This document shows positions 1 through 5,182 of a DNA stretch of 7,834 bases, in pieces. The position numbers and the translations under genes were made by a program. How positions within the stretch are numbered: the stretch's first letter is position 1; each line of letters opens with the position of its first letter. Origin of the DNA: Candidatus Iainarchaeum sp. (GTDB lineage: Archaea; Iainarchaeota; Iainarchaeia; Iainarchaeales; JAAZKV01); the NCBI GenBank assembly GCA_028702895.1, contig JAQVNZ010000034.1, positions 1-7,834 of the forward strand, given 5' to 3'. Below the pieces are notes generated by a model. It made no database searches. It saw nothing but the letters and a program-made list of their open reading frames with translations, and was not told the origin of the DNA.

Positions 1-23
1 TCAGACGTGTGCTCTTCCGATCT
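1..23 (+). other. Illumina TruSeq adapter remnant (artefact)
   Basis: The first 23 bases match the 3' end of the Illumina TruSeq read-2 adapter, including its closing GCTCTTCCGATCT. Genomic sequence starts at base 24. Read on the minus strand it is the usual AGATCGGAAGAGC read-through adapter following insert DNA. It marks an untrimmed contig end and is not part of the organism's genome. The reading frame of the neighbouring partial gene runs into it and must be cut at base 24. Confidence 0.97.
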
Positions 24-98
24 AATAATTGGTTCAAGTTTTTTTTTAATATTATTATTATTTCTTGAAAAGAGTTTGCGCAGAAAATTAAAAAACAT
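24..98 (-). CDS. N-terminal fragment of an unidentified protein, cut at the contig end
   Basis: The minus strand opens with ATG at 98-96 and stays open for 25 codons, beginning MFFNFLRKLFSR, then an asparagine run and a KKKLEP segment, until the adapter interrupts it. I do not recognise the family. The peptide is basic and amphipathic, as at the start of many cytosolic or membrane-associated proteins, but nothing more can be inferred. The start is supported by promoter position: there is no Shine-Dalgarno, but TTTATTAA lies at -30 to -23, the same sequence and spacing as in front of uvrA here. It would be transcribed in the same direction as, and downstream of, the ABC exporter. Codons beyond base 24 (RSEEHTSE) are adapter and must not be annotated as protein. 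Confidence 0.5.
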
Positions 99-120
99 AT
101 TAATTAACTGGAGGATACAC

Positions 121-128
121 TTAATAAA
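121..128 (-). promoter_or_regulatory. TATA box of the partial gene at 24-98 (leaderless type)
   Basis: The minus strand reads TTTATTAA from 128 to 121, which is -30 to -23 from the ATG at 98. In archaea the TATA element is centred about 26 bases before the transcription start, so this places the start at or next to the ATG. No Shine-Dalgarno is present. The uvrA gene in this window has the same eight bases at the same distance. Confidence 0.5.
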
Positions 129-142
129 AATAACTTTATTCG

Positions 143-237
143 AATAAAATCAATTTTCATTAAAAAAAATAAATTTAGTTAAAAAAATAAGTTTAAATTA
201 AAAAATTAATTTTGAATTAAAAAAATCAGGGTTTTAA
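143..237. repeat. Degenerate 19-bp tandem repeat with A-tracts (possible terminator)
   Basis: Five consecutive 19-base units start at 143, 162, 181, 200 and 219. Each begins with an A-rich tract and most end in a T-rich stretch; an approximate consensus is AAAAAAATAAGTTTAAATT. The units at 181 and 200 agree at 16 of 19 positions; the outer units are more decayed. A sixth, weaker unit may lie at about 123-141. On the minus strand these are four closely spaced runs of 6 to 8 T (225-219, 205-200, 187-181, 169-162). They begin immediately after the stop codon of the ABC exporter, so they could serve as a multi-tract archaeal terminator. High AT content inflates the apparent similarity, but the exact 19-base spacing of four long A runs is striking. 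Confidence 0.5.
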
Positions 238-2015
238 TTTTTTGAATTGGTACCTTTTTGTAAGTTCCATAAATCTTGGTATAATCCTTTTTGATTTACT
301 AAGTCTGAATGGTTTCCTTGTTGAACCATTTTTCCTTTATTCATTACAACAATTTTATCTGCGTGCATTATCGTACTTAATCTGTGTGCTACAATTATTG
401 TTGTTCTTCCTTTCATTAATTGCCATAATGCTTTTTGTATTTCGTTTTCAGTATTTGAATCTAACGCAGAGGTTGCTTCATCTAATATAAGAATTTTTTT
501 ATTAGCAAGTAATGCTCTAGCAATACTTAATCTTTGTTTTTCTCCACCGCTTAATTTTATACCTCGTTCGCCAACCATTGTATTTTCTTTTAATGGCAAA
601 GTTTGTATAAAATCATAAAATTGTGCAGATTTCATTGCTTTAATTACTTCTTTTCTAGTGGAAGTTGGGTTTGAAAAAAGAATATTATTGTATATTGTAT
701 CATTAAATAATATTCCTTCTTGTGGAACAATACTCATTTCGTTTCGTAATGTTAATTGTTTTATTTGACTAATATCTTGATTATCTATTTTTATTGTTCC
801 TTTTTTTAAATCATAAAAACGGTATAATAGTTTTATTATAGTTGTTTTTCCTGAACCAGAATGTCCTACTAATGCTATTTTTTGATTTGGTTTTATATGT
901 AAATTAAAGTTTTTTAAAATTTTTCTTTTTTGATAATCAAAATAAACATTTTCAAATACAATTTCACCCTTTTTGATTATTATTGGCTTTGCTAAGTTTT
1001 CATCTTTTACATTGTTTTGTATGTCTCCATATTTTGTTATAGAATCAAAATCTGTTATTCCACTATAAAGATCTCTAATTCTCCATGTAAAATCTGATAA
1101 AACATAACTTATTCCTAGGTAAATTGTGTAAATGAAAGCAACAGTTCCAATAGTTATATTACCATTAATTAATCGTAATATTGCTAAACTCATTATTATT
1201 ATTGTGAATAAATCAATTATAACTCCGTGACCAGATGCAATCCAATTAGAATAATTCCAAAATTTTACTTGATTTTTTCTAGTAATATCTCCTAATTTAA
1301 AATAATTATCTTTAATATTATTTTCTTTACCAAAATATTTTATTGTTTCAATATTTGTTATAGTGTCGCCTATAAATGCTTTTTCACTATCTTCTGTATA
1401 ATTCATTGCAACATTATATTTTTCGCCTTTTATAGAAATATATAAACTAAATGCTGTAAAACAAACGGCCATTATTATTAGTATTATTGCTGAAGTAAAA
1501 TCAATTAATGCTAGTGAAATGAATGCTACTATAAATTCGGTTATTAGAAAAAATATGTTAAATACTAGAATATCGGTTATTCGTTCTAGTGCTTTTGAAC
1601 CCCTAGTTAATCTTGAGATAAGGCTTCCTGTTTTATTATTAGTGTGAAATCCGTGTGATAAATCAATTATGTGGTAGTAATATTTTTTTTTTAAATTTAA
1701 TAATAATTTTCCTTCCATCATATTAATTAAATATAATCTAATCCATTGACTAATCGTTTGTATTATTGAACTTGCGACAAAAATGATTAGTAAGATAATT
1801 AACGTATTTATAAAAATTTCCAAACTGGTTGTGCCTGTTGAAAATATGGTTGCGTTATCAATTAATTCTTTGAAAACGAATTTATGAATTAATCCAGTGA
1901 CACTTACAATTAATACTAGAAACATGATTGCTATAAAATACCATTTGAATGGTTTTGTTAAGTCTAAATATAATTTTAAGTTTTTTTTAAAATCGATTTT
2001 ATTGTCTTCATTCAT
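234..2015 (-). CDS. ABC exporter half-transporter (fused membrane and ATPase domains)
   Basis: This is a 593-residue type IV ABC exporter subunit, normal length for a half-transporter that works as a dimer. Residues 1-340 form the membrane domain, with hydrophobic segments near 25-45, 68-88, 150-170, 173-193, 263-285 and 287-307. The ATPase domain has Walker A GHSGSGKTT (384-392), Q-loop Q432, signature LSGGEKQ (488-494), Walker B ILILDE (508-513), D-loop SALD (516-519) and switch H544; all catalytic residues are present. The IETIKYFGKE stretch (222-231) resembles the Atm1/heavy-metal-tolerance branch, but the substrate cannot be assigned; lipid, peptide or drug export are alternatives. The start is fixed by GGTGAG four bases before ATG. 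A TATA-like AT-rich element at about 2071-2084 would give a short leader. T-tracts follow the stop at 234. Confidence 0.95.
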   Translation of the reverse strand: MNEDNKIDFKKNLKLYLDLTKPFKWYFIAIMFLVLIVSVTGLIHKFVFKELIDNATIFSTGTTSLEIFINTLIILLIIFVASSIIQTISQWIRLYLINMMEGKLLLNLKKKYYYHIIDLSHGFHTNNKTGSLISRLTRGSKALERITDILVFNIFFLITEFIVAFISLALIDFTSAIILIIMAVCFTAFSLYISIKGEKYNVAMNYTEDSEKAFIGDTITNIETIKYFGKENNIKDNYFKLGDITRKNQVKFWNYSNWIASGHGVIIDLFTIIIMSLAILRLINGNITIGTVAFIYTIYLGISYVLSDFTWRIRDLYSGITDFDSITKYGDIQNNVKDENLAKPIIIKKGEIVFENVYFDYQKRKILKNFNLHIKPNQKIALVGHSGSGKTTIIKLLYRFYDLKKGTIKIDNQDISQIKQLTLRNEMSIVPQEGILFNDTIYNNILFSNPTSTRKEVIKAMKSAQFYDFIQTLPLKENTMVGERGIKLSGGEKQRLSIARALLANKKILILDEATSALDSNTENEIQKALWQLMKGRTTIIVAHRLSTIMHADKIVVMNKGKMVQQGNHSDLVNQKGLYQDLWNLQKGTNSKN

Positions 2016-2018
2016 ATT

Positions 2019-2024
2019 CTCACC
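2019..2024 (-). promoter_or_regulatory. Shine-Dalgarno site of the ABC exporter gene
   Basis: The minus strand reads GGTGAG at 2024-2019, with GTGA ending four bases before the ATG at 2015. This matches the archaeal anti-Shine-Dalgarno core and decides the start. The DUF362 gene has GTGA at the same four-base distance. Confidence 0.75.
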
Positions 2025-2114
2025 AGAATAATGATTATTTGATAGGATGGTAGAAAAAGGTTTGTATTGGATATTAATTTAATTATTTGTAATTTTATTT
2101 ACTAATTTTTAAAG

Positions 2115-2624
2115 TTATAATATTTTTTTAGGGTTTAATTTTTTTCGTAATTTAATTAAATGTTTATATTGCCATTCTCGCTCTTTTGTAATAGCTAAAT
2201 CATAATATTCTACTTCTGTTGCATAATGAATTGATTGTAAGGCATAACTTGCAGAATATATTGAATGTGTTTTTACATGTGCAGTTGCAACGGCTTGTCC
2301 TGCCGAACGAGCAGCTGAACGTGCAGCATTGTTTTTGTTAGTTTCACGAGCAGCTGCATGTGAATCAAGTGAAGCTTTTCGTATAATTTGCATATTAAAG
2401 TTGTTAGTATTAATCCAATTTTTTAAGATATTAATCGCTGTTCTTGGACGATTATCATTTTGAAACTCATTTTCAAAGTAAGGTAAAACTCGTAATGTGC
2501 AATCACTTGCCCAAATAGCTAATATTTTTTTATCAGTTTTTTTTACAAGTTCAATAAGTTGTTTGTCTTTGCTATATGCTGTTATTGAAAATTTTATTTT
2601 TTTTATTTGTTTTTTAATAGTCAT
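2115..2624 (-). CDS. Imm5-like putative immunity protein
   Basis: This 169-residue soluble protein has no signal peptide or membrane segment. It resembles the Imm-5-like family (annotated as putative immunity protein): an N-terminal block with WASDCTLRVLPYFENEF (38-54) and the DNRPRTAI segment (57-64), then a long Ala-rich helical stretch (about 87-127) containing HAAARE, AARSAARSAGQAVATAH and SASYAL. Family names come from polymorphic-toxin immunity, but many members sit alone, as here, with no toxin gene nearby, so an immunity role is inference only. The tail is Lys-rich. ATG at 2624 is the first in-frame start and lies 40 bp behind a tRNA-Ser on the same strand. No Shine-Dalgarno is visible; an AT-rich element at about 2648-2656 could be a leaderless promoter. 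A decayed duplicate lies at 2907-2992. Confidence 0.8.
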   Translation of the reverse strand: MTIKKQIKKIKFSITAYSKDKQLIELVKKTDKKILAIWASDCTLRVLPYFENEFQNDNRPRTAINILKNWINTNNFNMQIIRKASLDSHAAARETNKNNAARSAARSAGQAVATAHVKTHSIYSASYALQSIHYATEVEYYDLAITKEREWQYKHLIKLRKKLNPKKIL

Positions 2625-2664
2625 ATTTATTCAGTGAATAATTAGTCTAAATATTTTAATTTAA

Positions 2665-2748
2665 CGCAGAGGACGAGACTCGAACTCGCGCTCCCTTTCG
2701 AGAAATGGGTTAGTAACCCACCGCCTTTGACCACTCAGCCACCTCTGC
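2665..2748 (-). tRNA. tRNA-Ser with anticodon ACT
   Basis: This is an 84-nt class II tRNA. The acceptor stem GCAGAGG/CCTCTGC is perfect. The D stem is GCT/GGC, and the anticodon stem GTGGG/CCCAT has one G-U pair. The loop TTACTAA puts ACT at 2714-2712. The variable arm TCTC-GAAA-GGGA pairs with one G-U, and the T arm is GCGAG-TTCGAGT-CTCGT. The discriminator is G73, typical of Ser, and no CCA is encoded. The gene is about 75% identical (63/84) to the tRNA-Ser(GCT) at 3033-3116, with no gaps. ACT would read the Ser codon AGT, but A at position 34 is very rare, since archaea normally use GCT for both AGC and AGT. The structure looks intact, so it may be functional, a recent G34-to-A variant, or decaying. 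A TATA-like AAATATATTTATTA at 2790-2777 may be its promoter. Confidence 0.88.
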
Positions 2749-2776
2749 AATTTATATTAATATTTCTTTGGAATAG

Positions 2777-2790
2777 TAATAAATATATTT
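2777..2790 (-). promoter_or_regulatory. Possible TATA box of tRNA-Ser(ACT)
   Basis: The minus strand reads AAATATATTTATTA, centred about 36 bases before the tRNA 5' end. Transcription would then start about 10 bases upstream of the mature end, leaving a short leader for RNase P. The surrounding region is so AT-rich that the call is weak. The rest of 2749-2906 shows no coding signal. Confidence 0.3.
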
Positions 2791-2906
2791 TGATTAAATG
2801 TGTTTTTAAAGTTTACAATTAGACAAATTTTAATTAAAAAATTATTTTTATTTAAGATTAAATTAGAAGTTATTATTATTCATTTATTTTTGATTATTTT
2901 TTAAAT

Positions 2907-2992
2907 TTATAATATTTTTTTAAGATTTTTTTTTAATTTAATCAAATGTTTATATTGTCAATTTTGTTCTTTTTTCGTTTTGTTATGGTTAT
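2907..2992 (-). pseudogene. Decayed duplicate of the Imm5-like gene (ends only)
   Basis: This 86-bp relic keeps both ends of the gene at 2115-2624 and has lost about 420 bp between them. Its 5' end aligns with codons 1-6 of the intact copy, but the ATG has become ATA (2992-2990). Its 3' end reads QYKHLIKL, then KKNLKKIL and TAA (2909-2907), against QYKHLIKLRKKLNPKKIL in the intact copy. The Trp codon before QYKH (W151) is now TGA, and the two ends are out of frame with each other. The 40-bp spacer between this relic and the tRNA at 3033 has the same length as, and resembles, the spacer in the intact unit. It is therefore a dead copy from a tandem duplication of tRNA plus gene, not a small gene. 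Confidence 0.85.
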
Positions 2993-3032
2993 ATTTATTT
3001 AGTAAATAACTGTTTTAATAATTTTAATTTAA

Positions 3033-3116
3033 CGCGAGGGACGAGATTTGAACTCGTGCTCTCTTTCGAGAAACAGATTAGCAATCTGTCGCATTTAACC
3101 GCTCTGCCACCCCCGC
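3033..3116 (-). tRNA. tRNA-Ser (anticodon GCT)
   Basis: This is an 84-nt class II tRNA decoding AGC and AGT. The acceptor stem GCGGGGG/CCCTCGC has one G-U pair. The D stem is GCA/TGC. The anticodon stem ACAGA/TCTGT is perfect, with loop TTGCTAA and GCT at 3082-3080. The variable arm TCTC-GAAA-GAGA is perfect, as is the T arm ACGAG-TTCAAAT-CTCGT. The discriminator is G73 and no CCA is encoded, so CCA must be added by enzyme. It is the canonical partner of the ACT variant at 2665-2748. A TATA-like stretch at about 3175-3187 would give a leader that includes the hairpin at 3142-3169. Confidence 0.96.
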
Positions 3117-3141
3117 AACTGCTCAGCCAATTGACATCTGG

Positions 3142-3169
3142 ATGCCATCTTCGCTTTGCTCGATGACAT
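3142..3169. other. GC-richer imperfect hairpin upstream of tRNA-Ser(GCT)
   Basis: Arms at 3142-3149 (ATGCCATC) and 3162-3169 (GATGACAT) pair at 7 of 8 positions around a 12-base loop. The block 3117-3170 is clearly less AT-rich than its surroundings. On the plus strand the hairpin runs into TTTTTT (3169-3174), giving an intrinsic-terminator shape, but no plus-strand gene precedes it. On the minus strand it would fall in the leader or promoter region of the tRNA at 3116. It could be a copy of a dispersed repeat; one window cannot show that. Confidence 0.4.
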
Positions 3170-3203
3170 TTTTTAGTTAAATATCTTACTTTGGGTTTTG
3201 CTT

Positions 3204-3209
3204 AAAAAA
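3204..3209 (-). terminator. Possible T-tract terminator after the DUF362 gene
   Basis: A run of six T on the minus strand begins 40 bases after the DUF362 stop at 3249. Archaeal termination commonly uses short T runs. It is the best T run between this operon and the tRNA downstream, but such runs are common in this AT-rich DNA. Confidence 0.3.
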
Positions 3210-3248
3210 CTTACTAAAATTAATGTTTCGAATTATCTTTTGGAGAGT

Positions 3249-4295
3249 TTATGTTAGTTTGATTAAATTATAATTAGTAGTGCCTAAACCAATTTTTTCA
3301 CCATATGTTAATTGGTTATCTCCACCAAATATTTTTTTATCTTCATTTTTTCTAATTAAATCAATACAAGCTTTATCAAGTGCGACAGGATCATTTGATG
3401 CTAATATTCCAATATCTTTTGCAACAATTTTATCTGGGTGTCCGTGGCAATCACAATTTTTTGTAATATTAAAAACAAAATTAATAAAAATAATTTTCTT
3501 ACGAGTCCCGTCTTTGTTTGTTGTTGCACCAAGTGCATATTCGGCTAATTTTTCATTAAAACTCTTGGGTGTTGTACTAGCCCAATTAATTTTAATAGCA
3601 TCATGTGGGCAAACAGCAATACATGTAGCGCAACCAATGCATTTAGAATAATCGATGTGTGGGATTGTTGAAATAATACAAGCATTTGTTGGGCAATGTT
3701 GTACACAAGTATTACATTTCTTACAAGATAATGGATTAAGTATTGGTTTACTTTGTGCGTGCATCGCAAGTTTTCCGCCCCGTGAAGCACAACCCATTCC
3801 AAGTTGTTTAATCGCGCCACCAAAACCAGCTAACATGTGTCCCTTAAAATGAGCTATTACAATTAATTGTTTTGAGTTAGCAATTATTTTTCCGATTTTG
3901 CATTCTTTAAAATGTTTTTTATTAATTTTAATTTCTTCATAATTTTCTCCATGGTCTCCGTCAGCAATTATAATTGGGAGTTGTGTGAAACCATGTTCTT
4001 TTGCAATTTTCATATGTGTTTTTGAAAATGTTCGTTCACCTTTATAGAGAACGTTTGTTTCACAATAAAATGGGTTAGTTTTTGTTTTCAAATAATTGAT
4101 AATTGATACATAATTTTCTGGTTTGATAAATGTGGTATTTCCTTTTTCTCCAAAATGGACTTTGATGGGTAATTCTTTTTCGAATTTAATTTTATTTTCA
4201 CTTTCAATTTCTTTTAATAATGTTAAAGAAGCATCATTAATTTTTTTTGTTTCTGTGTAATCAGAAATTTGAATAAAATATACTCCACTAGTCAT
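3249..4295 (-). CDS. DUF362 protein with inserted 2[4Fe-4S] ferredoxin domain
   Basis: This 348-residue cytosolic protein is close to the usual length of the family. DUF362 sequence flanks a bacterial-type ferredoxin insert. The first Cys set is C191, C194, C197 and C201 followed by Pro; the second is C219, C222, C225 and C229 followed by Pro. Together they can hold two [4Fe-4S] clusters. Conserved DUF362 features are GGAIKQLGMGCASRGGK (159-175), the NCDCHGHPDK block (280-289) with two further Cys (281, 283), and GILASNDPVALDKAC (296-310). The family's biochemical role is not established; an electron-transfer or Fe-S role is inferred. ATG at 4295 is supported by GTGA four bases upstream. The gene follows the SdpI-like gene by 4 bp, so the two are surely cotranscribed. 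Confidence 0.93.
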   Translation of the reverse strand: MTSGVYFIQISDYTETKKINDASLTLLKEIESENKIKFEKELPIKVHFGEKGNTTFIKPENYVSIINYLKTKTNPFYCETNVLYKGERTFSKTHMKIAKEHGFTQLPIIIADGDHGENYEEIKINKKHFKECKIGKIIANSKQLIVIAHFKGHMLAGFGGAIKQLGMGCASRGGKLAMHAQSKPILNPLSCKKCNTCVQHCPTNACIISTIPHIDYSKCIGCATCIAVCPHDAIKINWASTTPKSFNEKLAEYALGATTNKDGTRKKIIFINFVFNITKNCDCHGHPDKIVAKDIGILASNDPVALDKACIDLIRKNEDKKIFGGDNQLTYGEKIGLGTTNYNLIKLT

Positions 4296-4298
4296 AGT

Positions 4299-4303
4299 AT
4301 CAC
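4299..4303 (-). promoter_or_regulatory. Shine-Dalgarno of the DUF362 gene, overlapping the upstream stop codon
   Basis: The minus strand reads GTGAT at 4303-4299, with GTGA ending four bases before ATG, the same spacing as in the ABC exporter gene. The TGA inside it (4302-4300) is the stop codon of the SdpI-like gene, so ribosomes ending there sit on the next initiation site. This suggests translational coupling. Confidence 0.65.
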
Positions 4304-4944
4304 TTTATTATTTTTAAATAAATATAATATGAGTAAACAATGCTTGTAATTGAACTAATGCTTATGGGGATGAGTATTAACCAAAAACCACTGCTTGGGA
4401 AAAAAATTGCGAATAAACAAATTATCCCGCTTATTTTAAATAAATTTCCGCCTATTAGGTGTGTTTTATTCCAAACTTCTTCATTTGCAAGTGTCCAAGG
4501 TGTTCTAATTCCAATTAAATAATTTTGTTTAGCGTGTTTTATCATTATTCCAATAAAATAAAATACAATTCCAATTGCTGGAACAAAAAATTGATTAAAA
4601 TCTATTAAATTTCCTTGGGCGATTAATAAGATTAAAAAATGTAAATAAGCAAAAAATCCAATCATAACAATTGCGAATAAATTATACTGTTTAATAAATT
4701 TTTTCACATTTGTTTTTTTTGGTTCAATTAAAGGAATTAAAATAAATAAGATTGTTAAAAAAATTTCAATAAGGGGTATGAAAAAAAGTCCTGTGTTCTT
4801 TGTCGTATATCTATCAATTTCTCCGTTGGCATTAAAGTGTATTGGTATTTGTTCTGGAAGTGTTTGATAATAATAAAAACTAGCTAAAAACGAAAAAAGT
4901 ATTATTATTAAAATTATAATTAAATGGTTTTTATTATGGCTCAT
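4300..4944 (-). CDS. SdpI/DUF1648 family membrane protein
   Basis: This 214-residue integral membrane protein has about six hydrophobic segments near 7-26, 52-73, 90-110, 118-136, 167-183 and 186-210. The N-terminal DUF1648 motif is LPEQIPIHFNANGEID (29-44). The C-terminal SdpI signature is IGIRTPWTLANEEVWNKTH (144-162). In Bacillus subtilis, SdpI protects against the SdpC toxin and controls its own operon, but most relatives, including archaeal ones, lie away from any sdp toxin and have unknown roles. No sdpC- or sdpR-like gene is present here, so immunity should not be assumed. No Shine-Dalgarno precedes ATG; TTAAAAA at -29 to -23 could be a TATA box for leaderless expression. It is the first gene of the operon with DUF362. 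Confidence 0.9.
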   Translation of the reverse strand: MSHNKNHLIIILIIILFSFLASFYYYQTLPEQIPIHFNANGEIDRYTTKNTGLFFIPLIEIFLTILFILIPLIEPKKTNVKKFIKQYNLFAIVMIGFFAYLHFLILLIAQGNLIDFNQFFVPAIGIVFYFIGIMIKHAKQNYLIGIRTPWTLANEEVWNKTHLIGGNLFKISGIICLFAIFFPSSGFWLILIPISISSITSIVYSYYIYLKIIK

Positions 4945-4966
4945 ATGAATAATGTATTCTAACTTC

Positions 4967-4973
4967 TTTTTAA
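4967..4973 (-). promoter_or_regulatory. Possible TATA box of the SdpI-like/DUF362 operon
   Basis: The minus strand reads TTAAAAA at -29 to -23 from the ATG at 4944. The position fits a leaderless transcript, but the sequence is a poorer TATA match than the TTTATTAA boxes elsewhere in this window. Confidence 0.3.
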
Positions 4974-4986
4974 GTATTACAATTGA

Positions 4987-5064
4987 TTAGTTTTCAATTA
5001 ACGTTTTGTGTGCTGTTTTTATTGCATTATTTTTTTCTTTTCCATTTACAACAAAACTAATATT
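4987..5064 (-). pseudogene. Remnant of an aspartokinase-type ACT-domain C-terminus
   Basis: The minus strand from 5064 reads NISFVVNGKEKN, then NAIKTAHKTLIEN and TAA at 4989-4987. This resembles the final ACT-domain strand and helix of aspartate kinases, which end with (S-E/D)-INISFVV, a variable charged turn, a K-A-hydrophobic helix, H and a short tail. Just upstream in another frame the minus strand encodes SDI (from about 5079), so the expected SDINISFVV is split by a small insertion or frameshift. Further upstream are stops and no recognisable kinase sequence. The rest of the gene is therefore missing, and this looks like the dead 3' end of a lost gene that lay before the SdpI-like gene. 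The match is short and made by eye; chance similarity is the main alternative. Confidence 0.5.
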
Positions 5065-5182
5065 TGTTTAATGTCACTTATTGTAAGCAAAAAATTGGGT
5101 TTTGAATTAGTCTAAATTATCAGTAAAATATTTATTTGTATAAAGTGAAAAAAATCATATTTAAATCAAAGACTTAAACAAA

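Larger units (their letters stand above)
2115..3116 (-). repeat. Tandem duplication of the unit tRNA-Ser + Imm5-like gene
   Basis: Two units lie head to tail on the minus strand. Unit 1 is the tRNA at 2748-2665, a 40-bp spacer and the intact gene at 2624-2115. Unit 2 is the tRNA at 3116-3033, a 40-bp spacer and the decayed gene at 2992-2907. The tRNAs align without gaps (63/84 identical). The spacers share the segment ATTTTAATTTAACGC next to the tRNA and a TATTTATT segment next to the start codon. The gene ends align clearly. Weak similarity may continue past the stop codons, but low complexity prevents setting an outer limit. Confidence 0.8.

Noticed and set aside
110..114. GGAGG on the plus strand, a possible Shine-Dalgarno
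   Set aside because: No ATG, GTG or TTG start with an open frame follows at suitable distance; the next bases are TAA-rich.
25..147. Plus-strand open frame ending in TAA at 145-147, possibly the 3' end of a gene
   Set aside because: It is hydrophobic then basic and resembles no family, has no start inside the window, and lies opposite a minus-strand start with a better-placed promoter. In DNA this AT-rich, 40 open codons is weak evidence.
242..490. 82-codon plus-strand open frame
   Set aside because: It lies opposite the conserved C-terminal ATPase region of the ABC exporter and is a shadow of it.
3118..3132. TGGCTGAGCAGTT-like stretch upstream of tRNA-Ser(GCT), resembling a tRNA-Ser D arm
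   Set aside because: Only about 11 of 14 bases match and no other tRNA part follows, so a truncated third tRNA copy is not supported.
3100..3169. Short minus-strand frame from ATG at 3169 (MSSSKAKMASRC...)
   Set aside because: It runs straight into the tRNA-Ser(GCT) gene and stops inside it. The sequence is low in information and is better explained as the hairpin region.
3545..3823. Minus-strand open frame overlapping the ferredoxin insert of DUF362
   Set aside because: It is an out-of-frame reading of the Cys-rich codons; the DUF362 frame carries all the conserved motifs.
2115..4944. A toxin-immunity island made of the Imm5-like and SdpI-like genes
   Set aside because: No toxin, secretion or sdpC/sdpR-like gene is present. 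Both families are widespread as lone genes, and housekeeping tRNAs and a DUF362 gene lie between them.
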